Shown here in pieces: positions 63,253-64,000 of a stretch of 64,000 bases of DNA; position 1 is the stretch's first letter, and each line of letters opens with the position of its first letter. The stretch is from Stappia sp. Lineage in GTDB: Bacteria > Pseudomonadota > Alphaproteobacteria > Rhizobiales > Stappiaceae. The stretch spans positions 1 through 64,000 of the forward strand of contig PBLF01000028.1 of the NCBI GenBank assembly GCA_002722295.1. The letters run 5' to 3'. The notes under the pieces were generated by a model. That model was not told where the DNA came from, searched no databases, and worked only from the letters and a program-made list of their open reading frames with translations. Both the position numbers and the translations under genes were made by a program.

Positions 63253-63423
63253 GGCGGCTATGCCGGTGAAAAGCCGGGCGCGGCGCGAGAGAAGCGATCC
63301 TGACGGATTGCCTGCGGGTCGCGATGCCGCCACACTGTGCGTAACCGGGAGGATGACCGCGTTTCATGCATTCGCGTCCATCCTGTCATGAAGAGGTCAT
63401 TTGCCGGCGTTAGACATCCGATC

Positions 63424-63894
63424 ATGGCGTTCAACTACAAGAAAAGCGTGACGTTCCGGCTCGGCCAGGCGGCCAAGGCCCATCGTTCGCGCGCTGGCAC
63501 CCACCTCTCCCGGATCGGTCTGCATCCGGGCCAAGAGGCCGTTCTCAAGATTCTGTTCGACACGGACGGACAGACGATGAGCCAGCTTGCCTCCGCGCTC
63601 AGCGTTCAGCCGCCGACAGTGACCAAGATGGTGACCCGGCTTTCGGCGCAGGGTTTTCTGCGCCGCGCGTCCTCGGAGACGGACGGCCGGCTTTCCCGTG
63701 TCTTCCTGACCGACGAGGGGCGTGCGCTCGTCGAGACGATCGACAAGTCCTGGAAGCGTCTCGAGCGTGAGGCACTGGCCGGGATGGAGGACAAGGACCG
63801 CAAGAAGCTGCGCAAGCTGCTGCGCCAGGTCGAGAAGAACCTGGGGTCCCGTCTCGCCGACGACATCGACCTGGAGCCGGACGAGGCCGAGTGA
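63424..63894 (+). CDS. MarR-family transcriptional regulator
   Basis: 156 residues. The winged HTH is MSQLASALSVQPPTVTKMVTRLSAQGFLRRASSETDGRLSRVFLTDEG, with the wing Asp/Arg (DGRLSR). Flanking helices complete the MarR dimer fold. MarR proteins usually repress transport or reductase genes and release DNA on binding a phenolic or redox ligand; the neighbouring NAD(P)H oxidoreductases are likely targets. ATG 63424 is chosen by fold; the ATG at 63388 would add 12 residues. Confidence 0.92.
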   Translation: MAFNYKKSVTFRLGQAAKAHRSRAGTHLSRIGLHPGQEAVLKILFDTDGQTMSQLASALSVQPPTVTKMVTRLSAQGFLRRASSETDGRLSRVFLTDEGRALVETIDKSWKRLEREALAGMEDKDRKKLRKLLRQVEKNLGSRLADDIDLEPDEAE

Positions 63895-63933
63895 CGGCCG
63901 GCCTGGCGTTACGCCTCAGTCTGGCCTGATGCC

Positions 63934-64000
63934 TCAGGGCGTTGCCAGTCCCGCCAACTCCAGGCCCAGTCCCGCAAGTGCGCTGACCGCGACGACGGTC
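63934..64000 (-). CDS. C-terminal end of a membrane-protein gene (partial)
   Basis: On the minus strand the last 67 bases read TVVAVSALAGLGLELAGLATP and a TGA at 63936-63934. The Ala/Leu/Gly-rich sequence looks like the last membrane helix of a transporter. The gene would converge on marR. The rest is outside the window, so no family can be named. Confidence 0.45.
   Translation of the reverse strand, partial: TVVAVSALAGLGLELAGLATP

Overview
The window is a GC-rich, gene-dense chromosomal segment from an alphaproteobacterium. It is most likely a member of the Hyphomicrobiales (Rhizobiales), perhaps a Stappia/Labrenzia-like marine or soil heterotroph. This rests on the alphaproteobacterial 23S and 5S ends, the many ABC and TRAP uptake systems, DctB/DctD with a sigma-54 promoter, an otsB-GH15-otsA block and a diheme-type adenylate cyclase. 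The species assignment is inference. No insertion sequence, prophage, integrase, CRISPR array or tRNA gene was seen.

Layout. 1-640: end of an rRNA operon (23S 3' end, 5S, terminator). 0.7-6.5 kb: an M14-like zinc peptidase, a Gly-rich autotransporter and an AraC regulator. 6.5-11.3 kb: ROK regulator and xylFHG-type sugar ABC importer. 11.4-15.5 kb: trehalose block otsB, GH15 hydrolase, otsA. 15.5-17.3 kb: hppD with a divergent Lrp-type regulator. 17.4-19.9 kb: DUF533 protein and GMC oxidoreductase. 20-26.7 kb: DctB/DctD and a TRAP transporter behind a near-perfect -24/-12 promoter. 26.8-37.9 kb: a catabolic region with a split pair and a fused copy of PPC/DUF296 proteins, SDR, acyl-CoA ligase, SCP2-type thiolase, IclR regulator, a second TRAP transporter and an aldehyde dehydrogenase. 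38-40.7 kb: an orphan Asn/Ser/Tyr-rich protein divergent from an asparaginase fused to a bulb-type lectin domain. 40.7-43.1 kb: copper ATPase with a CueR-type promoter. 43.1-52.1 kb: a dipeptide ABC importer, ArgE-like deacylase and a membrane 2Fe-2S adenylate cyclase. 52.3-56 kb: ArsC/Spx-like protein, creatininase-family hydrolase, a small unknown, 8-oxoguanine-deaminase-like amidohydrolase and a RidA protein. 56-62.1 kb: NMT1-type ABC importer with a cytosine-deaminase-like enzyme and an FAD oxidoreductase. 62-64 kb: two NAD(P)H oxidoreductases, a MarR regulator and the end of a membrane-protein gene.

How it works together. Most of the window is nutrient capture and breakdown. There are five separate binding-protein-dependent importers (sugar, two TRAP, peptide, N-heterocycle-like), each beside a plausible regulator or catabolic enzymes. 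In all five, a strong GC hairpin lies between the binding-protein gene and the next transporter gene, a repeated design that probably sets excess binding protein over membrane components. The least explained parts are the asparaginase-lectin fusion with its divergent orphan, the PPC-domain genes inside the CoA-ligase/thiolase operon, the redox-type cyclase, and the cluster of deaminases around the NMT1-type transporter.
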